A DNA stretch of 64,000 nt from Martelella radicis (GTDB taxonomy: Bacteria > Pseudomonadota > Alphaproteobacteria > Rhizobiales > Rhizobiaceae). Shown in pieces: positions 48,520 through 57,624 of the stretch. The notes beneath the pieces were generated by a model. The model worked only from the letters and a program-made list of their open reading frames with translations, was not told the origin of the DNA and did not search any database. Position numbers and translations under genes: made by a program. The stretch's first letter is position 1, and every line of letters begins with the position of its first letter. Location of the stretch: contig NZ_JACIDZ010000001.1 in NCBI RefSeq assembly GCF_014196625.1, forward strand, positions 496,001 through 560,000. The letters are read 5' to 3'.

Positions 48520-51015
48520 CTACAGCTTCGTCGCCCTCAGACGCAGCGCATTGCCGATGACCGAGACAGAGGAGAGACTCATCGCGGCGGCAGCCACGAT
48601 CGGCGACAGCAGGATGCCGAAGAAGGGATAGAGGATCCCCGCCGCCAGAGGGACGCCGGCGGAATTGTAGACAAAGGCGAAGAACAGGTTCTGTCGGATA
48701 TTCGCCATGGTTGCCTCTGCCAGGTGGCGGGCGCGGACAATGCCGGTCAGGTCTCCCTTCACCAGAGTGATCCCGGCGCTCTCCACGGCGACATCCGCGC
48801 CGGTACCCATGGCGATGCCGACATCGGCTGCGGCAAGCGCTGGCGCGTCATTGATGCCGTCGCCTGCCATGGCGACCGACAGCCCCTCTCCGCGCAGGCG
48901 CTCGATCAGATCATGCTTGTCCTCGGGACTGACGCCGGCGTGGACCTCGTCAATCCTAAGGCTAGAGGCCACCGCCTCGGCGGTCGCCTCGGCGTCACCC
49001 GTAGCCATCACGATGCGCATCCCTGCCTCGTGCAGCGCCCGGATCGCCTCCGGCGTGGTCTCCTTGATACGGTCCGCCACCGCGACGATGCCGGCGACGC
49101 TGCCGTCAAAGGCGATGTACATCGCGGTCTTGCCCTCGCCCTGCAGCGCGTTCACCCGTTGCTTCAGAGCGCCGATGTCAACTTTCTCTGCTTCCATCAG
49201 CGCCGCATTGCCGAGCGCGACGCGTTTGCCGTCGACGGTGCCCGTCACGCCCTGTCCGGTTACCGCATCGAAATCGCTGCTCTCCTTCTCGGGCGCACCC
49301 GCCTCGCGCGCACCCGTCACGATCGCTTCGGCCAGCGGATGCTCCGAACCGCGCTCCAGGGCTGCGGCGATGGAAAGCAGCTCGACGCGCGCGAAACCCT
49401 CGGCAGGCTCTGCTTCGGTGAGCGCGGGCTTGCCCTCGGTCAGCGTTCCAGTCTTGTCGACGACCAGTACATCAACCTTGGAAAAGCGCTCGAGCGCCTC
49501 CGCATCACGGATCAGCACGCCGGCATGGGCGCCGCGACCAGTTGCCACCATGATCGACATGGGCGTCGCCAGACCAAGCGCGCAGGGGCAGGCAATGATC
49601 AGAACCGAAACGGCCGCGACAAAGGCATAGGAGAGCGCCGGCGACGGGCCGAAAATGACCCAGGCCAGAAAAGCAATCACGGCCACGGAGACCACGGCGG
49701 GCACGAACCAGGCCGCCACCCGGTCCGCCATCGCCTGGATCGGCGCGCGCGAGCGCTGGGCCTTCGACACCATGTCGACGATGCGCGACAGCGTGGTTTC
49801 GGCCCCGACGCTTTCCGCCCGCATCAGGAAGCTGCCGGTCTTGTTGAGCGTGCCGCCGGTGACCGGTTCGCCCTCGGTCTTTTCGACCGGGACCGGCTCG
49901 CCGGTGATCATGCTTTCATCGACCGATGAGTGGCCCTCGGTGACCACGCCGTCGACCGGCACGCTTTCGCCGGGGCGCACGCGCAGCACGTCGCCGGCCT
50001 TCAGCGTATCGACGGGCACATCCTTCTCACCCTTATCCGTAACCTTGCGCGCGGTCTTCGGCGCAAGATCGAGAAGGGCCCGGATCGCATCGCCCGTGCG
50101 TTCGCGCGCGGCCAGCTCCATCACCTGGCCGATCAGCACAAGGACGAGGATCACGGCAGCCGCCTCGAAATAGACAGGCGCCATGCCGGCGCTGTCGCGC
50201 ATGGAGGCCGGAAAAAGGCCGGGCGCGACCAGCGAAACGACCGAGAAGACGTAGGCCGCCCCCGTGCCGAGCGCGATCAGGGTCCACATGTTGGGGCTCC
50301 TGTTGACGATCGAGGACCAGCCGCGCTTGAAGAAAGGCCGGCAGACGAACACGACGGGCGTGGCCAGCGCGAATTGCAGCCAGCCGAACAATGCATGCCC
50401 GAACCAGTCCTCGAACGGCAGGCCGAGATGACTGCCCATCTCCAGAACGAAGACGGCGAACGCCAGCGGCGCGGTGATCATCAGGCGGCGTTTGAAATCG
50501 ACATATTCGGGGTTCGGGCCCGTATCGGCCGACGGCGTCATCGGCTCGAGCGCCATGCCGCATTTCGGGCAGTCGCCGGGATGATCCTGCACGATTTCCG
50601 GATGCATCGGGCAGGTATAAAGCGTTCCTTCGGGCTGGGGCTCCGGTTCCGGTCGGCCATGGACGTATTGATCGGGGTCCGCCTCGAATTTCGACTGGCA
50701 GCCGGAAGAACAGAAATAGAAACGCTCGCCTTCGTGCTTGAGCATATGCTGGGCGCTGGCGCGATCGACCGACATGCCGCAGACCGGGTCCTCCGCCGTC
50801 AGATAGGCTTCCGGTTCCTGCAGGAAACGGTCACGGCAGCCTTCGGAGCAGAAGTGAAAAAGCCGGTGATCATGTTCGGTCGTCGGCTTTCCGGCCTCCG
50901 GATCAACGGTCATGCCGCAGACGGGATCGCGCAACGGCCTCTTGTCCGACACCGTTGCGTCATGGCTGCCGCCGCTTCCGGCATCGTGGGAATGCCCGTC
51001 ATGGGAATGTTGCAT
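48520..51015 (-). CDS. copA: Copper-translocating P1B-type ATPase
   Basis: 831 residues. The cytoplasmic N-terminus has a His-rich start, then two YHS-type modules ([26 protein letters not shown]), then a heavy-metal-binding module ([26 protein letters not shown]); no classical HMA domain is seen. The pump core has the CPC ion site ([13 protein letters not shown]), phosphorylation motif [21 protein letters not shown], and the copper-type YN and MSLSS residues in the last helices. It exports Cu(I) with ATP. Its promoter has a CueR-type operator. Confidence 0.94.
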   Translation of the reverse strand: MQHSHDGHSHDAGSGGSHDATVSDKRPLRDPVCGMTVDPEAGKPTTEHDHRLFHFCSEGCRDRFLQEPEAYLTAEDPVCGMSVDRASAQHMLKHEGERFYFCSSGCQSKFEADPDQYVHGRPEPEPQPEGTLYTCPMHPEIVQDHPGDCPKCGMALEPMTPSADTGPNPEYVDFKRRLMITAPLAFAVFVLEMGSHLGLPFEDWFGHALFGWLQFALATPVVFVCRPFFKRGWSSIVNRSPNMWTLIALGTGAAYVFSVVSLVAPGLFPASMRDSAGMAPVYFEAAAVILVLVLIGQVMELAARERTGDAIRALLDLAPKTARKVTDKGEKDVPVDTLKAGDVLRVRPGESVPVDGVVTEGHSSVDESMITGEPVPVEKTEGEPVTGGTLNKTGSFLMRAESVGAETTLSRIVDMVSKAQRSRAPIQAMADRVAAWFVPAVVSVAVIAFLAWVIFGPSPALSYAFVAAVSVLIIACPCALGLATPMSIMVATGRGAHAGVLIRDAEALERFSKVDVLVVDKTGTLTEGKPALTEAEPAEGFARVELLSIAAALERGSEHPLAEAIVTGAREAGAPEKESSDFDAVTGQGVTGTVDGKRVALGNAALMEAEKVDIGALKQRVNALQGEGKTAMYIAFDGSVAGIVAVADRIKETTPEAIRALHEAGMRIVMATGDAEATAEAVASSLRIDEVHAGVSPEDKHDLIERLRGEGLSVAMAGDGINDAPALAAADVGIAMGTGADVAVESAGITLVKGDLTGIVRARHLAEATMANIRQNLFFAFVYNSAGVPLAAGILYPFFGILLSPIVAAAAMSLSSVSVIGNALRLRATKL

Positions 51016-51045
51016 CTGAGCTCTCCTGTCGGTTCCGTTTCCGCC

Positions 51046-51076
51046 AACATGGCCCTTCCAGTCACTGGAAGGTCAA
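51046..51076 (-). promoter_or_regulatory. CueR/MerR-type copper-responsive promoter of copA
   Basis: On the minus strand, TTGACC (51071-51076) and CATGTT (51046-51051) are exactly 19 bases apart. This over-long spacer is diagnostic of MerR-family activation. It carries the dyad CCTTCC-N7-GGAAGG (51054-51072), the classic CueR site. The copA start codon lies 31 bases beyond the -10. No cueR gene is present in the window, so the activator must be encoded elsewhere. Confidence 0.88.
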
Positions 51077-51246
51077 GAGCGCCCGGATTACCCGGCTACA
51101 GATAGCGCGGGCAGGCGATCAGGAAACCGGGCAGCCCAGCCTTTTCGGCCCACAGAAAAAGGAGGATGATCCTGATCAATTCCCGACCGCCGTGAAATAT
51201 GCCAGATTGGCCTTCCATCGTAGGTCCCACTCGATTCGAAGAGACC

Positions 51247-51573
51247 ATGTTCAGCCGGCTTCGCACACTTGCCATTGCTTTCGTCTTCCTGCTCGGGCTC
51301 CTTGCCGGTGCGGGCACGGCCGTCAGCTTTGAGCCCGCCGACATGGCGTCCTGCAACGAACAGTCGGTCTCTATCTCCGCAGCAGATGCCTGCGGCAAGG
51401 CGATGATCCACACGTCATGTCTCTATCACGGGACCTGCGGCCTGTTCCTCTCGCCCGATCCCGCGCGCATCCATTCCCGGACGGCGCCTTCGGCACGGAA
51501 TATCCCGCTGACCGCTCCTCTTGCCGGTCAGGCTTCGGCACCCGAAACGCCACCGCCCATCTCCGCACTCTAG
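51247..51573 (+). CDS. Small exported cysteine-containing protein of unknown function
   Basis: 108 residues from ATG 51247 (GAAGAGA upstream). Residues 1-27 form a signal or membrane segment (AIAFVFLLGLLAGAGTAV). The mature part carries four cysteines (ASCNEQS, DACGKAM, TSCLYHGTCGLF), which could bind metal or form disulfides, then a proline/alanine-rich tail. I do not recognise the family. It is divergent from copA across 231 bases and precedes two other small exported proteins, so a role in periplasmic copper handling is plausible but unproven. Confidence 0.6.
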   Translation: MFSRLRTLAIAFVFLLGLLAGAGTAVSFEPADMASCNEQSVSISAADACGKAMIHTSCLYHGTCGLFLSPDPARIHSRTAPSARNIPLTAPLAGQASAPETPPPISAL

Positions 51574-51721
51574 AGCCTTCACGCCCGGCACATGCTTGCC
51601 GGCTTCGTGATGATCCCGGCAGCCCGCGGGCGCCGGGAAACGCTCCCGGATTCTGTAATTCATATAAGTATCAGAGTGTTGGGAGCCATATCTAAGATAG
51701 CGCTCTAAACGGAGATTTCCC

Positions 51722-52066
51722 ATGAGCAAGATAATTTACGCCGCCGCGCTCACGCTTACCCTCGGCGCGAGCCTCGCCTACGCCAACCCGGCCCACCACA
51801 CAGGAACCGATCAGGTCCCTGATGCCGGCAACATGATGCAGTCCGGCATGATGGACGGGTCGATGATGGGCGGCATGATGAATTCCGACATGATGGTGAT
51901 CATGCTCGATGCCGATGGCGACGGCAGCCTTTCGCTCGCCGAATTCCAGGGCATGCATGAGCGCATGTTCGGCTATCTCGACGGCAATGGTGACGGGACG
52001 CTCGACGCCAGCGAAATGGAAGCCCACCACGCGGGCGCCATGCCCCATGGCGGCGACAGCGAGTAG
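51722..52066 (+). CDS. Exported Met-rich EF-hand protein
   Basis: 114 residues with GGAGA upstream. A signal peptide (residues 1-21, ending SLAYA) is followed by a methionine-rich segment (NMMQSGMMDGSMMGGMMNSDMM) of the type that binds Cu(I). Two calcium-type EF-hand loops follow, DADGDGSLSLAEF and DGNGDGTLDASEM, then a His-containing end. It may couple Ca2+-dependent folding with copper binding in the periplasm. It is followed 12 bases later by another exported protein, so the pair is cotranscribed. Confidence 0.75.
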   Translation: MSKIIYAAALTLTLGASLAYANPAHHTGTDQVPDAGNMMQSGMMDGSMMGGMMNSDMMVIMLDADGDGSLSLAEFQGMHERMFGYLDGNGDGTLDASEMEAHHAGAMPHGGDSE

Positions 52067-52078
52067 GGAGGAAAACCA

Positions 52079-52510
52079 ATGATGAAAATATCTCGCAACA
52101 GCGCAGCCTCGGCCATCGCCACGCTCGGCCTCGTCTCGGTTCTGCTGGCAGCGCCGGCGGCGATCAGCGCCGAACAGCCTGAAATTCCTGCAGGCGAAAC
52201 GATCTCCACCTGGGTCGAGAATGGTCAGGACGGCCGTTACCTCCTCCAGCTTCTTGAAGGCGCCGTGCCGGAAGGCAAGGCCGCGATTGCAGGGACAATC
52301 CTGTCAGATACGGATTGCGCGCCAGACGCCGATGGGATCAATCATTGCAAGAACGAGATCCGCCTCGAGGACGGCAGCGCGCTCAAGGGCATCAACAACC
52401 ACCGCATGAGCGTCAATCGTTGCCTGAAGCCGGGTGAAACCGTCACGGTCACGCCGCTGAATGACGAATGGGCGGTCGTGCTCATCGAGGAAGCCGCGGT
52501 CAACGAGTAG
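52079..52510 (+). CDS. Exported protein of unknown function in the copper cluster
   Basis: 143 residues with GGAGG upstream of the tandem ATGs at 52079/52082. The signal peptide ends near residue 30 (LLAAPAAISAEQ). The mature domain contains three cysteines (SDTDCAPDADGINHCKNEI, NRCLKPG), including a C-x8-H-C arrangement, and ends in a beta-rich GETVTVTPLNDEWAVVLIEE. I do not recognise a named domain; similar small secreted proteins occur beside copper-export genes. It is the last gene before a hairpin at 52532. Confidence 0.6.
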   Translation: MMKISRNSAASAIATLGLVSVLLAAPAAISAEQPEIPAGETISTWVENGQDGRYLLQLLEGAVPEGKAAIAGTILSDTDCAPDADGINHCKNEIRLEDGSALKGINNHRMSVNRCLKPGETVTVTPLNDEWAVVLIEEAAVNE

Positions 52511-52531
52511 AGGTTGAGCCAGCAATGCGAG

Positions 52532-52549
52532 GCCGCGTTTCGACGCGGC
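52532..52549. terminator. Hairpin between convergent genes
   Basis: GCCGCGT, TTCG and ACGCGGC form a very stable 7-bp stem with a UUCG-type tetraloop. It separates the plus-strand exported-protein genes from the minus-strand MFS gene. There is no long T-run on either side. Confidence 0.55.
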
Positions 52550-52601
52550 TTCGCACCTTGGGCCTGACTTGCCGGGCCAGAATGCCCTTTCCCGGGCAGC
52601 G

Positions 52602-53921
52602 CTAGAACTGGTTCGTCCAGCGCGGATGCAGGTCATCGATCACCAGAGCGTGGCTGTGGGTCCTGTCACCCTTTAGATGCGGGTGATCCAGCGGCAGATT
52701 GTCATGGCTGTGCTCGATCGGCTCTTCCTCGTCCGCCGGCCACTGCCCGAGACAGACGAGCGCCCCGACGCCCGCGAGACCGGCGAGCGAAACAAGCGCC
52801 GTCACCGCGCCAAACTCGGTCATCAGCCAGCCGGAAAGCGGATAGGCGATCAGCCAGCAGGCATGGGAGAGCGCAAACTGCGCGGCAAACAGCGCCGGCC
52901 GGTCTTCCGGATGCGCCGAGCGCCGCAGCAGACGTCCTGACGGCGTAAGCACCGCCGAATAGCCGAAACCGACGAGAAGCCAGGCCGCCAGCAACGCCAG
53001 CCAGACAAGACCGCCGATGGCGATTTCGGCGGCAAGCCCGACAAGCGTCGCCGCCATCAGACAGGCTCCGGCCAGCATGACCGGCCTGTCGGAAACGCGA
53101 TCGAGGACCTTCGGCAGAAGAAGCGCCGCAGTCATCGACCCGGCGCCGAAGGCGAACATGGCCCAGGCGAGATCGCTGTCGGATAGGCCTAGCTGGCCGC
53201 GCACCAGCACCACCGAATTGACCAGAACCATCGCCCCGGCGGCGGCGACCGACAGGCTGAGCGCCAGAAGCCCGCGCAAGCGCGGCGTGGCCAGATAGAT
53301 GCGGATGCCCCGCGTGGTCCGGTCATAGATCCCGCGCGGCTTGGCCGCCTTCGGGCTCGGCAACAGCACCGAGACGACCAGAAGTGCGGAAGCGAGGAAG
53401 CCCGCCACGGTTCCAAGAAACAGAACATTGTAGCTCATCACCGCCAGAAGCAGGGCCGCCAGCGTCGGACTGACGATATTTTCAAGGTCATAGGCAAGCC
53501 GCGAGAGCGACAGCGCGCGCGTGTAGCGTTCCTCTTCCGTCAAAACGTCCGGAATCGTTGCCTGAAAGGTCGGCGTGAAGGCGGCCGAAGCCGATTGCAG
53601 AAGGAAGAGCAGCAGATAAACCTGCCAGACGGAGGAGACGAAGGGCAACGCAAGAGCCGAGGCGGCGCGAACGAGATCGAGCGTGACCAGCATGAAGCGA
53701 CGATTGACCCGCTCGGCAAAGGCACCGGCTATCGGAGCGATGCCGACATATGCCACCATCTTGATGGTGAAGACCGTGCCGAGAACCATTGCGGCCCCCT
53801 CGCCCGCAAGATCATAGGCCAATAGCCCGAGCGCGACAGTCGTCAGGCCGGTTCCGAGCAACGCCACGATCTGCGCAAGGAATAAATGGCGGTAGGTGCG
53901 ATCGGCGAGAATGTCCAGCAT
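52602..53921 (-). CDS. MFS transporter with His-rich C-terminal tail, probable metal exporter
   Basis: 439 residues: about twelve membrane helices of the MFS_3/EntS-like type (ADRTYRHLFLAQIVALLGTG, RVNRRFMLVTLDLVRA), then a 40-residue soluble tail with seven histidines (EHSHDN, DHPHLKGDRTHSHA). Similar His-rich tails occur in nickel/cobalt exporters such as NreB. It follows a CsoR-family repressor gene by 7 bases, so it should be induced by the metal that repressor senses. Whether this is copper, nickel or cobalt is not decided by sequence. Confidence 0.78.
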   Translation of the reverse strand: MLDILADRTYRHLFLAQIVALLGTGLTTVALGLLAYDLAGEGAAMVLGTVFTIKMVAYVGIAPIAGAFAERVNRRFMLVTLDLVRAASALALPFVSSVWQVYLLLFLLQSASAAFTPTFQATIPDVLTEEERYTRALSLSRLAYDLENIVSPTLAALLLAVMSYNVLFLGTVAGFLASALLVVSVLLPSPKAAKPRGIYDRTTRGIRIYLATPRLRGLLALSLSVAAAGAMVLVNSVVLVRGQLGLSDSDLAWAMFAFGAGSMTAALLLPKVLDRVSDRPVMLAGACLMAATLVGLAAEIAIGGLVWLALLAAWLLVGFGYSAVLTPSGRLLRRSAHPEDRPALFAAQFALSHACWLIAYPLSGWLMTEFGAVTALVSLAGLAGVGALVCLGQWPADEEEPIEHSHDNLPLDHPHLKGDRTHSHALVIDDLHPRWTNQF

Positions 53922-53928
53922 CGAAGCC

Positions 53929-54189
53929 TCAGAGATAGCGTGTGATGGTTTTCAACTCTTCAAGTTCCGACTCGCTATCGCGCGCGCCGAGACAATGGTC
54001 GACATGATCGTGGATGAGCGCCTGTTTGGCGTTGCGGATCGCGCTTTCGACGGCCTGAAGCTGCTGAGCGATCTCGAGACAAGGCCGCCCCGCCTCAATC
54101 ATCGCGACGACGGAATTGAGATGTCCTTCGGCCCGCTTGAGACGCGCGACGATCCTGGGGTGACTTTGGTGACGATGTTCTGTTCCCAT
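53929..54189 (-). CDS. CsoR/RcnR family metal-sensing repressor
   Basis: An 86-residue all-helical DUF156 protein starting MGTEHRHQSHPRIVARLKRAEGHL. Cys37 (RPCLE), His62 and Cys66 (HDHVDHC) match in spacing the Cys-His-Cys Cu(I) site of CsoR; RcnR and FrmR have His at the last position. The His-rich N-terminus recalls RcnR. I begin at ATG 54189 because the longer frame would run through the operator. It is cotranscribed with the MFS exporter and has a GC-rich palindrome just upstream. Confidence 0.85.
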   Translation of the reverse strand: MGTEHRHQSHPRIVARLKRAEGHLNSVVAMIEAGRPCLEIAQQLQAVESAIRNAKQALIHDHVDHCLGARDSESELEELKTITRYL

Positions 54190-54200
54190 GCGCGGAGAAT

Positions 54201-54220
54201 ATCCTCCCCCGGGGGATATT
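54201..54220 (-). promoter_or_regulatory. Candidate CsoR-family operator
   Basis: TCCCCCGGGGGA (54205-54216) is a perfect palindrome, flanked by ATATCC on one side and GATATT on the other. CsoR and RcnR proteins bind G/C tracts flanked by A/T-rich ends and read them in A-form. The site lies 12-31 bases upstream of the repressor gene's start, ideal for autorepression of the repressor-exporter transcript. Confidence 0.65.
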
Positions 54221-54367
54221 GAAAGGGCCAAATCAACGCGCGCTCTGGAGCCGGCGATGACCAGCCAGAAAGGAACAAAGCGCCAAACGTCCGCATGAAC
54301 CCACGAAACGACAATAAGGCGCGCCAGGAAGCAAGCGATGGAAAACAGGAAATCTAAAGAGAAGGAA

Positions 54368-54443
<76 letters not shown>

Positions 54444-54577
54444 ACGAGACACGTCGCTTTCGCGTCGTGTGAGGGCCGTATAATGGGGATTCGGCGGATT
54501 GTCCAGCGCCCTGTTTCATTTTTTTGACGCTAATTTTCTTTTCCTTACAAAGCCTCGAGTCCGCCGGCGGTCACACT

Positions 54578-55486
54578 CTAAAGCAAGGTACCGCGCGCGA
54601 CGCAGACAGCCTGTCCGCCGATGCGCGCAGCGCTGATCTCGCCGCTTGCGCCGGTTTCGAGATTGAGCCTGAGATAGGACGGACGACCCATCTCGACGCC
54701 CTGCTCGATGACGAAGGTGTGGGAGCCTTCGCCCGGTGCGTCAAAATACTGGATGGCGCCGGAAAAGGCTGCCGCCGCCGACCCGGTCGCGGGATCCTCG
54801 ACAATCACCTCGGCTGCGAACATACGGGAATGGAAATGCGCGTCATGGCGCACGCCGCCGCGCGTATAGACATAGGCCCAGACGGGAAGCCCATCGATGA
54901 GCGGCGCGAAGGACAGCCATCGGCGCGGGTCGAATTCGATCTTCTCCGCCACGCCGAGATTGCGCAGCGGCACCAGAGCGAAGGGCACGCCGGCCGACCA
55001 GATCGTCGGCACGTGATTTTCAAAGCCGATCTCGTCAACGGCGATGCCGAGCGCCTCGGCGAGCTTTTCGCGGGCAATCACCTCGTCACAGCGGCGCGAA
55101 AGCTTGGGCAGGTCGAATTCGGCAAAGCCCGCCGCATCCTGCCTGAGCTTGACCGCGCAGCGGACGGGCCCGATCTTTTCGCCCAGCACCGAAACCATGT
55201 CGATCTCGGTGTCGCTGCCATGCTGGCGCTCGGCAAGGGCGATAGCAGCGCCCACAGTCGGGTGGCCGGCAAAGGGAAGCTCGCCGCCCGGCGTGAAGAT
55301 ACGCGCCGAGGCTGACTGAGACACATGTTGCGGGGCAAACAGAAAGATCGTCTCGGAGAGATTGAACTCGCAGGCTATGGTCTGCATCGCCTCATCATCC
55401 AGCCCATCGGCGTTAAAGACGACAGCCAGTGGATTGCCATGATAGCGTTCCGCCGTAAACACATCATAGATCGCATATTCACGCAT
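54578..55486 (-). CDS. PhzF family isomerase-like protein
   Basis: 302 residues with the diaminopimelate-epimerase-like two-domain fold of the PhzF family. The conserved acidic residue is in CEFNLSETIFL (about E45), and FTPGGELPFAGHPTVGAA and EDPATGSAAAAFSG are the usual substrate-site loops. PhzF itself isomerises a phenazine precursor, but no phenazine genes are present, so this is a family member of unknown substrate. Confidence 0.88.
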   Translation of the reverse strand: MREYAIYDVFTAERYHGNPLAVVFNADGLDDEAMQTIACEFNLSETIFLFAPQHVSQSASARIFTPGGELPFAGHPTVGAAIALAERQHGSDTEIDMVSVLGEKIGPVRCAVKLRQDAAGFAEFDLPKLSRRCDEVIAREKLAEALGIAVDEIGFENHVPTIWSAGVPFALVPLRNLGVAEKIEFDPRRWLSFAPLIDGLPVWAYVYTRGGVRHDAHFHSRMFAAEVIVEDPATGSAAAAFSGAIQYFDAPGEGSHTFVIEQGVEMGRPSYLRLNLETGASGEISAARIGGQAVCVARGTLL

Positions 55487-55528
55487 CTCAGCAAAACCTC
55501 CTCTGCCATTTCGCCGGACAGTCTACCC

Positions 55529-56269
55529 TCATCCGCGCCTGCCGAAAACCAGATCAAGCGCCGGCGGCATAGAATGGGCGTAGTCGAAATCGTCCCTGTT
55601 GTCGCCGGTTATCGCCAGAACCGCATCAATTTCCTTCTCCGTGTCCCGTCGCATGTGGTCATGCACGCTTGCCAAAAGGGCATCTGCACCCAGCGGAGAG
55701 CGGAAAAAGCGATAGAACATCACGATCTGTCCCCACCATGCACAAAAGTAACCGGGCGCGGCCTCCATGTCGGCGAGTTTCAAGCCTGTTTCCTCCGCCA
55801 CCTCTCTTTCCATGTTGGCGTCAAGATCGATCCGGCCGTCAACAATGTCGTCTTCCTCCAGGGAACCGGACGCGCAATAAACCTTGCCGGCATTGGCCGT
55901 GGTTCTGCTCATGCGGATGGCGATGATGGCGTCATCGGCGGACTGGATCACAGGCATGCCGAAACTGTGGAAAGTCGGCGGCTTTTCAGCCTGTCGGCGC
56001 CACCACAGATGATAGGCATAAGGCACGATCTGACCCGTTGCCCGCACCGCCCCGTCGCAAAGGTGAACCTGGTTGAGCGTCACCAGCCGGCCGTTGAAGA
56101 GATGGGGATTGGCTGCCTTCTCGCGTTCCCAATTGGCCGAAACAGCGGCTTCGTAGCGCTCCAGTCCTAGCGGATCTTCATCCCTCACGCGGATATCGAT
56201 TTCACGGATCGGAAAGGCTTCATTTTCCGGTGGCCAGTCCTGCGGAGCGGCGAGAAGAGAAACGGGCAT
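55529..56269 (-). CDS. Nudix hydrolase-like protein
   Basis: 246 residues. The end of the Nudix box is clear as REVAEETGL (residues about 155-163). The preceding GSLEEDDIVDGRIDLDANME is longer than the canonical G-x5-E-x7 spacing, so the metal site may be modified. The N-terminal half (NGRLVTLNQVHL, YHLWWRRQAEKPP) resembles a family of uncharacterised alphaproteobacterial Nudix proteins. It lies 42 bases upstream of the PhzF gene on the same strand, so cotranscription is likely. The substrate is unknown. Confidence 0.8.
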   Translation of the reverse strand: MPVSLLAAPQDWPPENEAFPIREIDIRVRDEDPLGLERYEAAVSANWEREKAANPHLFNGRLVTLNQVHLCDGAVRATGQIVPYAYHLWWRRQAEKPPTFHSFGMPVIQSADDAIIAIRMSRTTANAGKVYCASGSLEEDDIVDGRIDLDANMEREVAEETGLKLADMEAAPGYFCAWWGQIVMFYRFFRSPLGADALLASVHDHMRRDTEKEIDAVLAITGDNRDDFDYAHSMPPALDLVFGRRG

Positions 56270-56339
56270 CGAATTTCCTGCTGAATTATGGGCGCCTGCA
56301 ATCGAACGCCTGCACGCTACAGGACAGCCCTGCCAAACA

Positions 56340-56369
56340 AAAGGCCCGCCACAGGAATGACGGGCCTTT
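56340..56369 (-). terminator. Intrinsic terminator of the aminotransferase gene
   Basis: On the minus strand AAAGGCCCG, a 12-base loop and CGGGCCTTT end in a run TTTTGTTT. It lies 28 bases beyond the aminotransferase stop. Confidence 0.85.
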
Positions 56370-56397
56370 CGGCGATGGCGATGAAAATGGCCAAAAA

Positions 56398-57624
56398 TCA
56401 GGCAACCGCAGCCAGTTCCTCGGTCAGAACCGCACCGAGGCGCCTGATGCCTTCATCAATGACTTCGGGCGCGCTGCAGGAAAATGACAGGCGCAGGTGA
56501 TTGCGTCCACTGCCATCGGCATAAAAGGCGTTGCCGGGCACAAATGCGACCTTTGCCGTCTTCAGCGAGACCGGCAGCAGAGCTGCCGCATCCATGCTTT
56601 CGGGCAGCGTGAGCCACACGAACATGCCGCCCTCCGGACGCGTCCAGTCAACACCCGCGGGCATGTAGTCGGAAAGCGCTTTCAGCATTGCATCACGGCG
56701 CTCGCGGTAAACGGTATTGATCTTCTCCGCCTGATCCTCGAAATCTGCCTCGGCCACGCGCGCGATCGCCATCTGGTTGATGGTCGGCGAGTGAAGATCA
56801 GCCGCCTGCTTGGCCAGAACGAGGCGCTTGATGATCGGCGTCGCGGCGCAAACCCAACCGACACGAAGACCCGGCGACAGCGTCTTGGAAAAGCTGCCGC
56901 AATAAAGCGTGCGCGTGTTCTCGATTCCGCCGGAGCGCTCGCAGTCCATCGCCAGCAGCGTCTTCTGCCGTTCGCCCTCGTAGCGCAGCGCCCGGTAGGC
57001 CGCGTCCTCGATCACGGCGATGTCGAGCGCATCGGCGATGTCGAGCAGCTTCTCCCGCTCCATCGGCGTCAGCGATTCGCCCGTCGGATTGGCAAAATCG
57101 GCCGAAAGATAGGCGAACTTGACGCGGCTGCCGGCTCTCTCGGCCGCCGCCGCATAGGCTTGCGGCTCGACATTGCGCGACAGGTCGAGCCGGTCATAGC
57201 GCGGCTCATAGGCGTTGAAGGCCTGCAGTGCGCCGAGATAGGTCGGCCAGCTCACAAGCGCGGTATCGCCCGGCGAAAGCATCAGCTTGCCGAGATAATC
57301 GAGCGCCTGCTGCGAACCGGAGGTGATGAAGATATTGCCGAGATCGGCATCGATGCCGCGCGCGCGCATGCGCTTCACGATCCATTCGCGCAGGCGCGGA
57401 TAGCCCTCGCTCACCGAATATTGCAGCGCCTGACCGGCCTCCGGACCGGACAGGATATCGTTGTAGGCCGCCTGAAACGCCTCATTCGGAAACAGTGCAG
57501 GATCCGGAATGCCGCCCGCAAAGGAAATGATGTCGGGCTGGTCGAGAAGCTTCAGAAGTTCGCGGATTTCGGACGCGCCCATGCGTTTGGCGCGCGTCGC
57601 ATAGATTTTTTCCCAGTCAAGCAT
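56398..57624 (-). CDS. PLP-dependent class I/II aminotransferase
   Basis: A 408-residue fold-type I enzyme of the LysN/2-aminoadipate or aromatic aminotransferase group. ISFAGGIPDPALFP opens the fold, GSQQALDYLGKLML binds the PLP phosphate, FANPTGESL follows, the PLP lysine is in CGSFSKTLSPGLRVGW, and the carboxylate-binding arginine is in GRNHLRLSFS. The preferred amino acid cannot be told from sequence. It is a single gene with its own terminator; the 268-base gap upstream should hold its promoter. Confidence 0.9.
   Translation of the reverse strand: MLDWEKIYATRAKRMGASEIRELLKLLDQPDIISFAGGIPDPALFPNEAFQAAYNDILSGPEAGQALQYSVSEGYPRLREWIVKRMRARGIDADLGNIFITSGSQQALDYLGKLMLSPGDTALVSWPTYLGALQAFNAYEPRYDRLDLSRNVEPQAYAAAAERAGSRVKFAYLSADFANPTGESLTPMEREKLLDIADALDIAVIEDAAYRALRYEGERQKTLLAMDCERSGGIENTRTLYCGSFSKTLSPGLRVGWVCAATPIIKRLVLAKQAADLHSPTINQMAIARVAEADFEDQAEKINTVYRERRDAMLKALSDYMPAGVDWTRPEGGMFVWLTLPESMDAAALLPVSLKTAKVAFVPGNAFYADGSGRNHLRLSFSCSAPEVIDEGIRRLGAVLTEELAAVA

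Noticed and set aside
48316-49929. Long plus-strand open frame opposite copA
   Set aside because: Antisense shadow of the copper ATPase; low-complexity translation and no ribosome site.
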